This document shows positions 1-10,393 of a stretch of DNA of 64,000 nt, in pieces. A program made the translations under genes and the position numbers. The notes under the pieces were generated by a model. It was not told the DNA's origin and did not search any database. It saw only the letters and a program-made list of their open reading frames with translations. Source of the stretch: Selaginella moellendorffii (Eukaryota; Streptophyta; Lycopodiopsida; Selaginellales; Selaginellaceae); contig NW_003314267.1 of NCBI RefSeq assembly GCF_000143415.4, positions 2,798,447 to 2,862,446 of the forward strand. The letters run 5' to 3'. Within the stretch, counting starts at the first letter, position 1; each line of letters begins with the position of its first letter.

Positions 1-345
1 TGACAGCCCATCTTTGCAACCCTCCCATGGGTCTTTTCTAGAGGTTACTATTGTATTGGCACAACTGATTTCCCTTTAGGTGTTCTTCCCACTTGGTCAC
101 TTCGACCAAGCCACACCATTATCAATAGTTTAAATCAACACTTTAAACTAGGAACCTTATTCAAGGACTTTGTCCTTATTTAGCCATAAGATCACATAAT
201 GATTTTATCTTGACACCTTAACAGGTTTGCCAATAGGTAATAGGTTTTTCAGACCTCTTAAGTTGTCTAGTTTGCCCTTTTTCAGCACACACCTGGTGCC
301 ACCTAGTTTTGGCATGATTGGCTAAAAAGGATTGTGTGCACACAA
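1..345 (-). mobile_element. LTR family B internal region, fragment
   Basis: Non-coding sequence that matches, in the same orientation, the stretch around 52135-52400 (the phrase ccctcccatgggtctttt and the following cttcccacttggtcac are shared) and, reversed, 5880-6190. These are parts of the internal region of the non-autonomous LTR family B. No ORF of interest. The left end runs off the window. Confidence 0.6.
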
Positions 346-591
346 ATTTCGTACGATCATCTACATTTACCACTATGAAATAGTTTTCCATATCGTAGAC
401 TCAATCTTCCAAAACCTGATAGTCCCACATGCCTCTGAAATTAGGTGGTTTTGAAGGTTTGAACTTTGAAACTCATGCAACAAGGGGTGGTTGAAGAACT
501 TCATCGTCCTTAAAACTTGAAGAGAAGTCCAGTTGTTTAGGTTTAGTTGGTTTAGTTGCCTCAACTTATTTTTTCCTCTTTTTGTTCTCCT
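346..591. other. unassigned spacer
   Basis: Between the family B fragment and the start of recognisable chromovirus integrase. An 84-codon minus-strand ORF is present but resembles nothing I recognise and has no copy elsewhere in the window. Confidence 0.4.
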
Positions 592-1180
592 TGGTGATAG
601 GCTGTGTTGAATTTTAACTTGGTGCAATACTATTCCAAGAGAGTTCTCCAGAGCCTACTGGTGAAGATCTTATCTTGATATAAGATAATCTCTTTTGGCC
701 TTCAAAGAATAGATTTGCCACCTTCCGCATCCACTTCCATTATAGTGGGTATGAAATGTGCCATCTTTGAAAATCAGTCCACCACCACGAATATCACATC
801 AATCCCCTCACTTGGGGGGAGTCCCGTGATGAAGTCCATCATAAGTATTTGTATGGATGATTTTGATTGAGATGCTTTGTAACAAGCCCCGATTAGTCTT
901 AGTCACGGCTTTGACCTATTGACATGTTAGACATGTCTTTACATAGTCTTCGACGTCCTTAGCCATATTTGGCTAATGATACTTCTTCCTTAGTAAACCC
1001 ATCGTCTTGGGCACTCTGCCATGTCCCACAAGAGGTCTGTCATGAGACTCTTCTAAGGATATCTTCCTTAGTTCCCCTTCTGGAACATACATTCTCATTT
1101 TTTTTTAGATGAGTCCATTGCGTTCCACATAACTTGTTTTCTCTTCTATTGGCAGCCCACCTCTCTGATGAGCTTCTTGT
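592..1180 (-). pseudogene. chromovirus integrase, partial (catalytic core and zinc-binding domain)
   Basis: The minus strand encodes the catalytic-core start [12 protein letters not shown] followed by VIFVVVD, the usual first catalytic Asp region of Ty3/gypsy integrases. The H2C2 zinc-binding domain lies upstream at about 960-1100. An in-frame TGA interrupts the core right after VVVD, where copy 3 has an Arg codon; a CGA to TGA change explains it. Integrase would insert the element cDNA into host DNA, but this copy cannot be functional. The C-terminal third and the chromodomain are absent. Confidence 0.75.
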
Positions 1181-1264
1181 GCCTCTTGGTTCCTCAGCAA
1201 CACTTCTTGTGCTAGACTATCATTCTTATATGCTGTCCGCACATCATCCCAAAATGTTGCTGTT

Positions 1265-2520
1265 ATGCTACATATCACCAATTTTAAGCTTGCTTTTGAC
1301 TTAGAGCATCTGCCACGATGTTGCTCTTCCCAGGTTTATACAGAATCTCGCAATCAAACTCAGCCAATGCATTGGCCCACTGACCTTGTTTCCCTCTTAG
1401 GTTGGGCTGCGACAAGAAGTGTTTCGTTGCCACATTATCCGTGTAAATTTTGAAGTGCCTCCCAACATAGTGTCACCACTCCTTGAGCGCCTTGACCACT
1501 GCAAATAATTCCTTCTCGTGAGCAGGCCACTTTTGCTGACCCTTGTCCAACTTCTTCGAGAAGAATGCCACTAGATGGTTATCTTACTTCAAACTGTGCT
1601 CAACGCAAAGTCTGAAGCATTCGTTTCTACCTCAAAGTCTGTATCAAAGTTTGGTAATGCTAACACAGGAGTCTTCCTCAACTTTTCTTTGATGTGGACA
1701 AATGCCACCTCACATTCCGCTGTCTATACTATCTTCCCTTTACCCATTTGGTCTGTTAAGGGTAGGGCTACTCTCCAATAGTGTTTGATAAACTTTTGAT
1801 AGTAGTTGCATAGCCTCAAGAACGCCCTCAACTCATGTACATTCGATGGTTGCGCCCATTCTTGGACCTTCTCGGGGTCCACCTTGAGCCCGTCCTTGCC
1901 CATCACATGCTTGAGAAACTTTACCTTTTGTTGAGCAAAGTCACATTTGCTCTCTTTAGCATATACCTTGTGTTCCCTTAGTTTTTCAAACACCTTTGTC
2001 AAGTGTTTGGTATGCTCTTCTAGCATTTCGCTATAGATCAAGATGTTGTCAATATAGATGACCACAAAGTGATCCAAATAGGGTACAAAGATGTGGTTCA
2101 TCAATGCCAAAAATGTTGCCAGCATATTGCATAGCCCAAAGGGCATCACCAAAAACTCAAATCTCCCATACCTTGTCCGACAGGTTGTCTTCTCACCATC
2201 TTCCTCTACTACCTTGATTTAGTAGTATCTTGACCTTAGGTCAATCCTTGAGAAGTATTTTGCCTTTCCCACTATTAAACAAGTCCTTAATCCTTGGTAA
2301 AGTGTATTTGTTGTTCTTTGTATACTTGTTGAGCAACTAGTAGTCTATGCACATGTACATAGATCCATCTCTCTTTTACACAAATAACACTAGTGCACCA
2401 TATAGTGACTTGCTCAAACTCCTCAAGTTGGTGTTTGAGCTCTTTGAGTTCCTTTTCATTCAACCAATAAGAAGGACAAACCACTGCCTTAGCACCCTCA
2501 ACCAGCTCGATCATATGTTC
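1265..2520 (-). pseudogene. chromovirus reverse transcriptase and RNase H, decayed
   Basis: An ORF of 142 codons at 1724-2152 covers the RT palm and thumb, with MPFGLCN, the active-site box reading YIDNIL (normally Y-x-D-D) and KVDPEKV. The second active-site Asp is therefore changed to Asn, a G-to-A change. RNase H follows at about 1265-1740 and the RT N-terminus (LNEKELKELKHQL) lies at 2287-2514 in another frame. A stop replaces the Trp seen in copy 3 (KMVWTAECE) at the end of RT. Confidence 0.8.
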
Positions 2521-2639
2521 TATCTATCTTATATTCAAGGGGTAACCCCGCTGGTAGCTCCTCCGGCATGGTATCATGGAATTCGTTTAACACCTGCTGG
2601 ATAACTAAAGGTATTTTTATTGTTCCCGTCTTTTTGTCA

Positions 2640-3300
2640 CTTCTCACCGAGAGTAAGTACAAAAATGCTACCTTGGTTCCTTTAGTGACTTATCCTCTCG
2701 TGGACACCAGGTTCAAGTAGGAGTCTTTGGCCTTACATTGCCCTAACTTAGTTCCTAGGCCTCCACCTTGGATTGTTCTCCTCGGGCATTCACTAGTACC
2801 ATAAGGTTTTTATCTTGTCCATGTAGAACTACCATGAATCGATTGAATTAATCCATCCTAAAGATTACATCAAATCCCACTATGTCCAATACAATAAAAT
2901 CCATATCTACTTTCCATGTCCCTACTTTGACTCTTGTTTGTCAAAGTACTTTATCGATGCTTTGGCTACCTTAAACAAACTCTATAGTTCTTGGCTCACC
3001 CAACCATTACACCATTAGTCTGGCTTGCCAGATTATGTCTACAGCTACAAAATCATCCAAAGCACCCGTGTTAATAAAGATCTTAAGAAAGCTACCTCTG
3101 AGCTTCCCTTGGAGGGCTAGTAGATGTTGCAAATGACTCTCTACTAAAGTTCCTCGTATAATGAGTAACTTTGAGCTAGGGACTAGATCACATACTTTAG
3201 TTTGGATTTCATCATAGCTCTAGCCTTCTTTGGGTAGAGACATTCCCTCGAAAAGTGTCCCGCTTCACCGCAGTTGAAGTATATGTTGTTCCCATACTAA
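2640..3300 (-). pseudogene. chromovirus protease region and gag CCHC zinc knuckle
   Basis: At about 3232-3290 the minus strand encodes YFNCGEAGHFSRECLYPK, a perfect C-x2-C-x4-H-x4-C retroviral nucleocapsid knuckle that would bind RNA. The stretch 2640-3130 aligns with the aspartic protease segment of copy 2 (20563-21090), but its frame is broken many times. Confidence 0.7.
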
Positions 3301-3569
3301 TAGCAGACTTGACCTTCTTATCCGTGGGTTTGTCCCATTTCGCTTAACTCCCCCATGTACTTGCTTGCTAGCCCTTAGATCTGCCATTTTGGAACTCCAA
3401 AGACTCATTTTTAGAGACCCTTTGCCATATATGCCCTTGGTTTGGCCCCTTTTCTAAATGTGGATCCTAACCCCGTCATGTTCCCCTTTCGTAGGTTATC
3501 ATTGAAATGCACCTTGATAGCTACATTTAACACTTCCTTGAAGTTGGTTGGGTTCTAACGCATCACCTC

Positions 3570-4390
3570 ACTACGAGCCTAGGTTTGCAAGCCTAATATG
3601 AAGGCATGGAACACATCCATATCACCCTTGTCTGTGACAAGTATCCTCTTTGCCATAAATGCATTCACATACTCGTGAATGGTTCCAGATTGCTTCAACC
3701 TACTCAGCTCATCCCTTAGGTGAATAGTAGCATTTGGAGGATCGTAGGTTGTGTAGATCCTCACCTTCATCATTTCCCAAGTGGTCACTGGTCCTTTGTT
3801 GGCCTCTGTTGTTCTCCACAAAGACTTAGCATTATTTGCCAAGTATAGTTTTGCATATAGGACCTTCTTTGAGCTTGGTAACTGCAATGCTCAGAAGTAT
3901 TCCTCCATATCATAAAACCAATCCTTCACCATATTATAGTCATTCATTCCCTTGAGAACCGGTGGGGGCTTTGGTTTGTACTTGGGAACTGCTTGAGGGA
4001 TTGATTCCACTTCGGTATGCTTAACCTTGTTCAATTTCACCTCAGTCCCCTCCAAAGGGTCCATGCCTTCTACACTACCAGGATCTACAGTCTTTTGTTT
4101 TTTCTTCCGCTTCTTGTCACGCTTTAATTTACGTATGAGAATCTCCAACAGGGCATTGGTTTGTGCCACTTTTTCTTCTAGAACATCTAATCAAATATTG
4201 AACGACCGAACCTCACCACTAAACTCCTATTTGGAAGTTTCCTCACTAGAGTCCTTTTCATATAAGGATTCCTCATCCCTAGCCTTTTGTTCAATCGAAG
4301 GCTCCAGCTCTGGAGGAGGTTCCATCTCCGCCTTGGTTCTTTTATACCCTGCCTTTGCCATCTCCCAGCATATCCTTCCCTAGAACTAAG
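3570..4390 (-). pseudogene. chromovirus gag (capsid), decayed
   Basis: Two adjacent minus-strand ORFs (3891-4169 and 3579-3887) give VPKYKPKPPPVLKG...WFYDMEEYF then a helical capsid-like stretch (YAKLYLANNAKSLWR, TTWEMMKVRIYTTYDPPNA, HEYVNAFMAK). This is the conserved core of plant Ty3 gag. The two halves are joined by an in-frame stop near 3889. Gag would form the virus-like particle. A related fragment lies at 60441-61030. Confidence 0.75.
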
Positions 4391-4396
4391 GAAAAA

Positions 4397-4408
4397 GCTT
4401 CGATACCA
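4397..4408 (-). other. primer-binding site, tRNA-Met type
   Basis: The minus strand reads TGGTATCGAAGC three bases after the LTR end, close to TGGTATCAGAGC, the usual plant initiator tRNA-Met primer site. It fixes the orientation of the element and the LTR boundary. Confidence 0.75.
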
Positions 4409-4411
4409 AAT

Positions 4412-5464
4412 TGTAACCCACAATTTTTTCCTTTCCAATTTACTAGCTTACCTTGTCTACCCGACCACCATGGCCTTGGCCTTAGTTAAGTTTCCTCGTC
4501 AAGGTTCCCACGTATTGTACCAACTTCTACTTGGTCCTACTTAGTCTCAATAACTTATTGCACGAACAATGGAGTATTAGCCATCCATCCACGAATTCCC
4601 AAATTCTCTCTCAATTCCCCTCCCAAGTTAGACTAGACTTAAGGTTCGGCTACACTCCCTACAGGTACAAGCAGCCAAGCACACCAAGCCTCCAGATTCC
4701 TAGCATCCATTGGTACAACAAGACTTGATAATGGGACCCTCTAAATCCCAAGCCTTGGGTGCAACACTTGCTTCAAGACATCAGGGGGAAACATTGTGGC
4801 CTAACAGCCCAATATAGGTACCCTTACTCCCCCACTTCCATCCCGAAGGAAAGGCTCAAGCTCCTAGGAAGGGCGAGGACCAATGAGTCACAAAGTACTC
4901 AAGTGGGGCACCATTCCACATGAGTCGGGAGCACTATAGTCAGTTTCCCTTCTGGGAGTGGGAGCTACTCTTGAGCACTTCCTTGGGTGCCCCATTTGGC
5001 ACCACCTGAGTTCATGCTCACTCCCACCCAAGGCCCCTTAGCCCTAGTTTCAACTTCAAGTCAATTTGGAAGCACCACTAGAGAGTTCCTTCAAGATTGG
5101 TTCTTAGACCTCATTATCCCTACTATACTTTTGGAACCCCCTATAGCCACCCCCCCCCTCCCCCCCTCGGGAGACACACATGACCTGTATTAGTATTCAG
5201 ACTCAGTCTAGAACTTGATCTTGCTCGATCTTGTACCTGACCTCAAATCTCGGACTCGGTCTCGAACTCGGTCTCAGACTCGGCCTCGGAATCAGTCTCA
5301 AACTTGGCCTCGGAGTCAGTCTTAGACTTGATCTCGAACTTGGTCATGAACTTATTCTTCAAGTTAGTCTCGGACTCGGTCTCATTCGATGAACTCTTTA
5401 TTATTTTCATCATGCTTTTAGGGATCCTTTAGTTTTTGACACCTCGGGGAGTTGGTTCCTTACA
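4412..5464 (-). mobile_element. LTR of family A (5' LTR of copy 1)
   Basis: Starts TGTAACCCACAA and ends GGTTCCTTACA, so it has TG...CA ends; about 1053 bp. Related LTRs are at 18012-18640, 21104-21946 and 42931-44045. It contains the shared module ACTATACTTTTGGAACCCC (5124 on) and, near its right end, a degenerate CTCGGA hexamer tract (about 5190-5390). It is inserted in family B internal sequence, which resumes at 5465. Confidence 0.85.
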
Positions 5465-6270
5465 ATAAATTACTTATATTGTAGTATAGTAAGTTAATGT
5501 TGAAAAAGGAAATGCTCATTGAGAATGAAGGTCATCATTAGGACACTTAAACACTCTAAAACACTAGGAAGAGGTGTTTAGTATCATGAGGGCATTACAT
5601 AAGGCCCAAGGGACTAAGTCCCTAGCGAATAATGGATAGAAAGTGCTATTTAACATTCAAGAAAGAAGTTAATTTGTCCGAATTAGACTAAGCCAAAGGA
5701 GATTTTGGCATGGCTAACAATGGGCATAAACAGACCCATGCATAACAACATTAATCCTAGTGTGTGGGATTACACAATGAGCATATTCAAATTGAAAATC
5801 CACTCTCTAAGTTATTTAATAGATTCATCCCTAGGAATACTTGCTAAGGCATGGTAGAAAGTGCAAAACTACCCTCTAGATGGGAGGAGAATAACTAAAG
5901 GGCTGGTTTGGGCACATTGCCATATATGGGGGATGCCCCTAGGTCATGGTCAACAATTTAAAAGTCTAGAAGATTTAGTGTCTATTAGCAAACTTGCTAT
6001 AGTGTCAAGGATAAATCACTAGGTGATGTTATGACTAAAATAAGGATAAAGTTCTTATAAGGTTAAAGAATAAGATTCTTAGTTTAAAGTGTTGATTTGA
6101 ATTATTAATAATGGTGTGGCTTGGTCAAGGTGACCATGTGGAAAGAACACCTAAGGGAAATGAGTTGTGTTAATGTGATGCCATAGTAAGCTCAATTTCG
6201 TTAAAGTGGGAATTGTCATTATCCCACTTGTAAAATAAGGTTTCCAAACCTTTATATAGTATATAAATAT
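5465..6270 (+). mobile_element. LTR family B internal region, fragment, plus orientation
   Basis: Reverse complement of parts of the family B interior (for example 39540-39700 and 52135-52480). Shared phrases include the reverse of ggacttagtcccttgg and cttcccacttggtcac. Non-coding. Confidence 0.7.
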
Positions 6271-6573
6271 AACAAAATTCAACCGCATTGAGGCACATGC
6301 CATTTTATTTTAAACAAGGAAATATCTACTCAATCACTTCTCCTCCCCCTGCCACTGCTTCACCTCTCTCTTCTCTTTGTCATCGTCGTCCAATTTCTTT
6401 CCATCCTTTTAATATTGGCTCAGTTGCTCCGAGTCTAGGTGGAGCCCAAGTCCCCATTCAATCTTTACTTTCCCCTTATTAATAAAACAACTTCGTAGAC
6501 TTCCAATAACATGCTGTAACACTTCTAGTATAATGCAAATCCTCTCAAAGAATTGTCTTTTAATATTAATTCA
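6271..6573. other. left edge of the gene island
   Basis: Transition from LTR debris to the low-repeat island. It contains a 64-codon plus-strand ORF (6288-6482) with no recognisable features. No copy elsewhere in the window. Confidence 0.4.
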
Positions 6574-6595
6574 ATGGCATGGAACCCCATGCCAT
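6574..6595. repeat. 22-bp palindrome, copy 1
   Basis: Arms ATGGCATG and CATGCCAT around GAACCC. Lies just 3' of the stop of the HAD-like gene. First member of the family found between 6.57 and 15.80 kb. Confidence 0.85.
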
Positions 6596-6629
6596 AATAA
6601 GTTACATTTTTAAATAAATACATGCCATC

Positions 6630-9626
6630 TTAGACTGTTATTTTTTGCCTCCAACGCCTATACAGTAATCTTGGAATTTCATCACTCTCCACACTATCAG
6701 GATTTAAACCCAATAGTAATGCCATCTCTTCTCTAATACGTCCACGCTTATGTTCAGTGGTCGAAGAACCCATCCGGTTGAGCAGATTATGGAGATGCAG
6801 ATAGTGCTTGGCTAGACAATATACATGCCATAAATGATGACTGGTGTTTGTCCGATCAAATGGCTTCTGATATACCGTTCCATCTGCCATTTGGTTGATT
6901 TCTGCAGCCACCTCCTGGACTGGCCGGTTCTCTATCACCATCGCTCCAAGCCGTTTTGCAAGGTCCCCTAGAACATACGGTTTCTTCTCCCTAGTTTCCA
7001 TACTGCAAGAGATGGGGTGCACTGCATATGTGTGCGTGTTCGCTGCAGTTTTAATCGGCGAGTCATCGATGATGAGGATTTCACTTGACCTAGCAGTCCG
7101 GTTCATCACTACAGCCTCTGGCTTGACGAAGATGGGCTTGCTACCCCTCACATGGACAATAGTCAAGCAATCCTCCTGCGTTAGGAGAAAGTCAAATGGT
7201 AATATTACTCGCGTCTGATCGTGCATCATCTGTAGCAACATTAATGCATTGTGGCGCATCATGGATGTCCAAACTCCCAATTGCAAATTGAACCCGGCCC
7301 TCTGTTTTAAGTGTCGCATGGTCATTATTAGATCCCGCAGTTTCTCCCGTGTGATTAATGTGAATCTGTCTCTTTTGACCAACTTGTGACCGCAGGCTTT
7401 GGAGGGTGTAGTGACATTCGAGGACGAGCCACGCTCATGGGAGAAAAGGACACCGTTCAGATAAAAAACGATACAGTACCTTCGCCGTGACTCTAAAATG
7501 AAATGCGTCAGCATAAAAAATGGTACAAGTCAATTTTACCATCTACAATATTAGCGAATGGTGCTCCCGATGGTCGTTGAGAGGGTTTTGGTCGAGGAAA
7601 CGTGAAGGGCAGAAATACTCTCCTCTGCAATGTGGGGTCAATCGCATCCGATGGCGTGTGGGCACATGCCATTTCAGCTGTAGACTCTGGTACAACTGGC
7701 TCAACAGTGGCATGGGGTGGTTCCGATGGCGTGTGATCACACGCCATTTCAGCTGGTGCCTCCGTTGGCAAAGTGGACATGACCGAACAGGCAGCAGGGG
7801 CGGTGTAGGGAGGTTCCAACAGTGCATAGTCAGACGATTGGGCACACGTTGAGTCCGTTGGAAATGAGGATACGACCAGCTCGGCGGCTGGGGCGGCCTC
7901 ATGCGGGTCCAATGGCGCCTGGTCACCGTCAGTTGGATACGTGGACAAGATTGACTCAGTGGTATGGGCAGCATCAAGTGGAGCGTGGTCAGCTTGCTTG
8001 GCGTTGATATGGATAGTAGCCTCCACCAGCTCTGATGACTCTTGCAGGCAAGTAGAGTCCACTGGCGGATCCATATGCATGTCCAAATATCTCCCTTCGA
8101 TTGAGATGGTATCCTCCCGTGCTACTAAAAACAAACTCATTAGCACATTGAATCGACTATACTGTATTTACCATCAACTGCTATTGAGGAACTAGGACCA
8201 ATATCAATTGGGCGCACTGCTGATTCTGAAGGATTGGACATACGTTTTGACCCTTGCTTGGCACTATCCTTCCTTGACACTAAAGGCTAGAGTTTGTAAA
8301 TTCAACTGAATAATCTCTACTTACCATTTGCTTTGCGACCTACATGGACAATGTTAGAAATGGTAAAAGGTTAGGAATGGATGTACTATTATTTACCTGA
8401 TGGTTTGTCTTGTATGACCTTCCTCCGCTGCTCTTTGGCCACCTCAGGCTGGCCATCGTTGTCATCATCGTCGTTGTCGTTATTGTGATCGTCACCATTG
8501 TGAGGACCATCCAAGTCCTCTTCATCCTCCTCTTCTTTGTCCTCCTCTTCGTCCTTTTGCTCTTCCTGCTCATTATCTTTCTCTGGCTCCTCATCCCCCT
8601 CCTGCATTTCTTCCATAGGCTGCTCAGGCTGGATGGCTTGTTCTTCCAGGACCATCTTGGGAAAATCATCTGGCCGAGTCTCCATCTCAAAATACAAGAC
8701 ATCCATAGCCTGTTTTAGTGCGTGACTTGGGATCGTATCCTCACCCGACTGTCTTAACATGGTTTCTGCACATTCTTGCACCCTTCGAAGACGACGAGAT
8801 GAGAAAAACGTGGCCCTGACTTGAAAAGCATCCCTCATCCATTGTACCTCTCCATTGAGATTGGGGAAGGGGAGTCCGCCATAGGAATCTGAGTCAGGAG
8901 GTGGTGACTGCCTGCTTTCACTCAGCCCTTGATCTGCAATGAATGGCATGAGCACACACGCCATAACCGCGAGGCATTACCTATCATCTTTTCGTTGCCC
9001 TTCTTCCTTTTCGAATCAAACACCTCTGATCCCGACGACTGTCCAATGTGCTTTCGCTTTTTATGACCACTGTTAGTTTGAGCTTGGCTGGTGCTTGCCC
9101 ATTTTGCCTTTGAAGAAGTGTCTCCTGCAAGGAATGGCATGAGACCACACGCTATTGCAAATATAATTTGTACCTCTTTTTTCCTATTGCTTGTCTGTTT
9201 GTCCTTCTTCGACGCGCCACCAGTGCGCTTTTCAGTCCTCGTGTCTGAATATTCACAACGATCTATAATCAAAATGGCGTGAGGCCTCACGTGACCTTAC
9301 CTTGTGCAGGTTGTGAGCTCGGCCCAACATGGGTATCTTCAATAGTAGCTATTAACGCCGTTTCAGCATCTGGGGGTGGCCACGCTCCTGCATACAGAGC
9401 TTGTGAGATAACATTTAAACTTAAAGTGCGTACTCACCAGGTTCGTAGAGAAGATACTGTTTTTCTTTGGCAACTGTAATTATATGCTCCATTGAAGTCA
9501 CCTCTTCAATGGAGTTTGTCACCGCAACACACGGACTGCACTCGAGAGCCCAATCGGTGCATGCCAATGTTGCTACTGAATGGCATGTGGCCTCATGCCA
9601 TTTTCTACTTGGCCTAAAAGACTTAC
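6630..9626 (-). CDS. FCP1/HAD-like protein with altered catalytic Asp, multi-exon
   Basis: Supported coding pieces on the minus strand are about 9438-9575, 9301-9399, 9174-9262, 8981-9124, 8397-8933, 8325-8339, 8172-8279, 7540-8124 and 6630-7492 (stop TAA). They are separated by GT-AG introns of 38-57 nt; an exon upstream of 9626 is likely but no start codon is clear. The N-terminus is basic and nuclear-like, then comes a long Glu/Asp run (8420-8600), a Pro/Thr-rich repeat section, and a C-terminal FCP1/NIF-type HAD phosphatase domain. Motifs seen are YCIVFYLNGVLF (motif I), LGVWTSMMRHNA (motif II) and ILIIDDSPIKT (motif IV). Active relatives have D-x-D-x at motif I, and plant relatives often have DLNG. 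Here the nucleophile is Tyr (codon 7461-7463) and the second Asp is Asn (7455-7457), so catalysis is doubtful. The splice at 9125-9173 leaves a frame problem, so exon edges there are uncertain. The reading frame is otherwise intact, unlike its neighbour. Confidence 0.7.
7651..7672. repeat. 22-bp palindrome, translated copy
   Basis: Arms ATGGCGTG and CATGCCAT. It lies inside the 7540-8124 exon of the HAD-like gene, where the minus strand reads it in frame as EMACAHTPSD. Confidence 0.85.
7726..7747. repeat. 22-bp perfect palindrome, translated copy
   Basis: Arms ATGGCGTG and CACGCCAT around TGATCA; all 22 positions are self-complementary. Read in frame on the minus strand as EMACDHTPSE, 75 bp from the previous copy, inside a Pro/Thr repeat section of the protein. 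Confidence 0.9.
8934..8980 (-). other. 47-nt intron carrying the palindrome (8943-8964)
   Basis: Minus strand: donor gtaatg, acceptor cattgcag. Splicing joins ...EKMI to DQGLSES in phase 1. The 22-bp palindrome fills nearly half the intron and ends 9 nt before the 3' splice site. Confidence 0.8.
9125..9173 (-). other. 49-nt intron carrying the palindrome (9134-9155)
   Basis: Minus strand: donor gtacaa, acceptor ccttgcag, palindrome ending 9 nt from the acceptor. Splicing exactly here shifts the frame by one, so the true acceptor may be the ttcttcaaag site a little downstream, or the gene has a small indel. Confidence 0.6.
9263..9300 (-). other. 38-nt intron carrying a perfect palindrome core
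   Basis: Minus strand: donor gtaagg, acceptor gattatag. The core CGTGAGGCCTCACG (9278-9291) is a perfect 14-bp palindrome. Splicing joins SQPAQ to RCEYSDT through a phase-1 codon. Confidence 0.8.
9576..9626 (-). other. 51-nt intron carrying the palindrome (9580-9601)
   Basis: Minus strand: donor gtaagt, acceptor ccattcag. The palindrome (arms ATGGCATG / CATGCCAT, 20 of 22 positions self-complementary) lies 4 nt from the 3' splice site. Spliced frame continues into VATLACTDW. Confidence 0.75.
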
Positions 9627-9829
9627 CATTTGAAGCCGAATGGAGGCGTGACAACCGGACTCGCTGGCGAATGTGCACTGTGTGTGCAGCGGATCGTAGC
9701 AGCTAGGCTACTCTGCCACTTACAGTTGGAGAGTGGTGCTGAAATCTCCTGGGACGCCAAGTGGGCTGCATGTGGGTGGCGGAGTTGGCGGCGAAGTTAC
9801 AAACTGGGTGTGTCTTGAAGTGGACGCCG

Positions 9830-9975
9830 ATGCACACGAGCGCGATGCGAGCGCGAGTGTGATGCAAGCGTGAGTGGACGCCGATGCACACGAGAAACCT
9901 GTAGAGAAGGTAGATGAGCGCGAATGTGAGCGTGATCGCGAGTGGGAGCGCGATGCGAGCGCGAGTACGAAGCAA
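9830..9975. repeat. GC-rich short repeat (GCGAGCG-type)
   Basis: Imperfect copies of gagcgcgatgcgagcgcgag separated by gtggacgccgatgcacacga. Lies upstream of the HAD-like gene; a similar tract lies upstream of the other gene at 11625-11830. Confidence 0.7.
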
Positions 9976-10267
9976 AATGCAAAACCTAACCTCATACGCG
10001 CGAAATGTCACGACGGTTGGTAATCCCGCCACGTCATCATTCCTCGGACTTGGGCGCCACCATTAATTTCTGAATCGCCGCGCGCATGCGTGAAATCCAA
10101 AAGAAATCCACAACGTCATCATTCCTCGGACTGCATGCACGCAAAATCCAAAAGAAAGATCATGATTGGGATATCATTTAATACCCTCGCTATATTTATA
10201 CCATGCATGATTGGATATTCCAAAGCATCTTGTATTTCCAAAAATGCCAGATGTTCAGCTAAATAAA

Positions 10268-10345
10268 TTGTCAGAGGATTTGATGTGACGTTCAAGCGTG
10301 TGGGCTCATGCAATTTTGATCCCAAAAAATGCACCAAAAAATGCT
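10268..10345. repeat. direct repeat, first copy
   Basis: The string gcgtgtgggctcatgcaatt followed by ttga-cccaaaaa-atgcaccaaaaaatgctcg recurs at 11231-11283. The preceding gtcagaggatttgatgtgac recurs at 11537-11556. The intergenic region therefore holds scrambled duplications. Confidence 0.75.
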
Positions 10346-10371
10346 CGGCATCATCTGGTGTTATCTCTTGA

Positions 10372-10393
10372 ATGGCATGGGGCCGCATGCCAT
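10372..10393. repeat. 22-bp palindrome
   Basis: Arms ATGGCATG and CATGCCAT around GGGCCG, in the intergenic region. On the plus strand it is followed directly by tttcag, a possible 3' splice site. Confidence 0.85.

Larger units (their letters stand above)
592..4411 (-). mobile_element. Ty3/gypsy chromovirus (family A, copy 1), internal region, truncated
   Basis: Reading the minus strand from the LTR at 4412-5464 the order is primer-binding site, gag, CCHC knuckle, protease, reverse transcriptase, RNase H, integrase. This is the pol order of Ty3/gypsy. Similarity to copy 3 (44.4-46.5 kb) begins abruptly at about 592, so the integrase C-terminus, chromodomain and other LTR are missing. All reading frames are broken by stops and shifts, so this is a dead copy. 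Confidence 0.85.

Noticed and set aside
7520-8195. Plus-strand ORFs opposite the HAD-like gene
   Set aside because: Shadows of the minus-strand exons; no splice signals or known motifs.
8410-8725. Hydrophobic plus-strand ORF that looks like a membrane protein
   Set aside because: Antisense of the Glu/Asp-rich exon; the Leu/Val/Ile run is the reverse complement of GAA/GAG/GAT codons.
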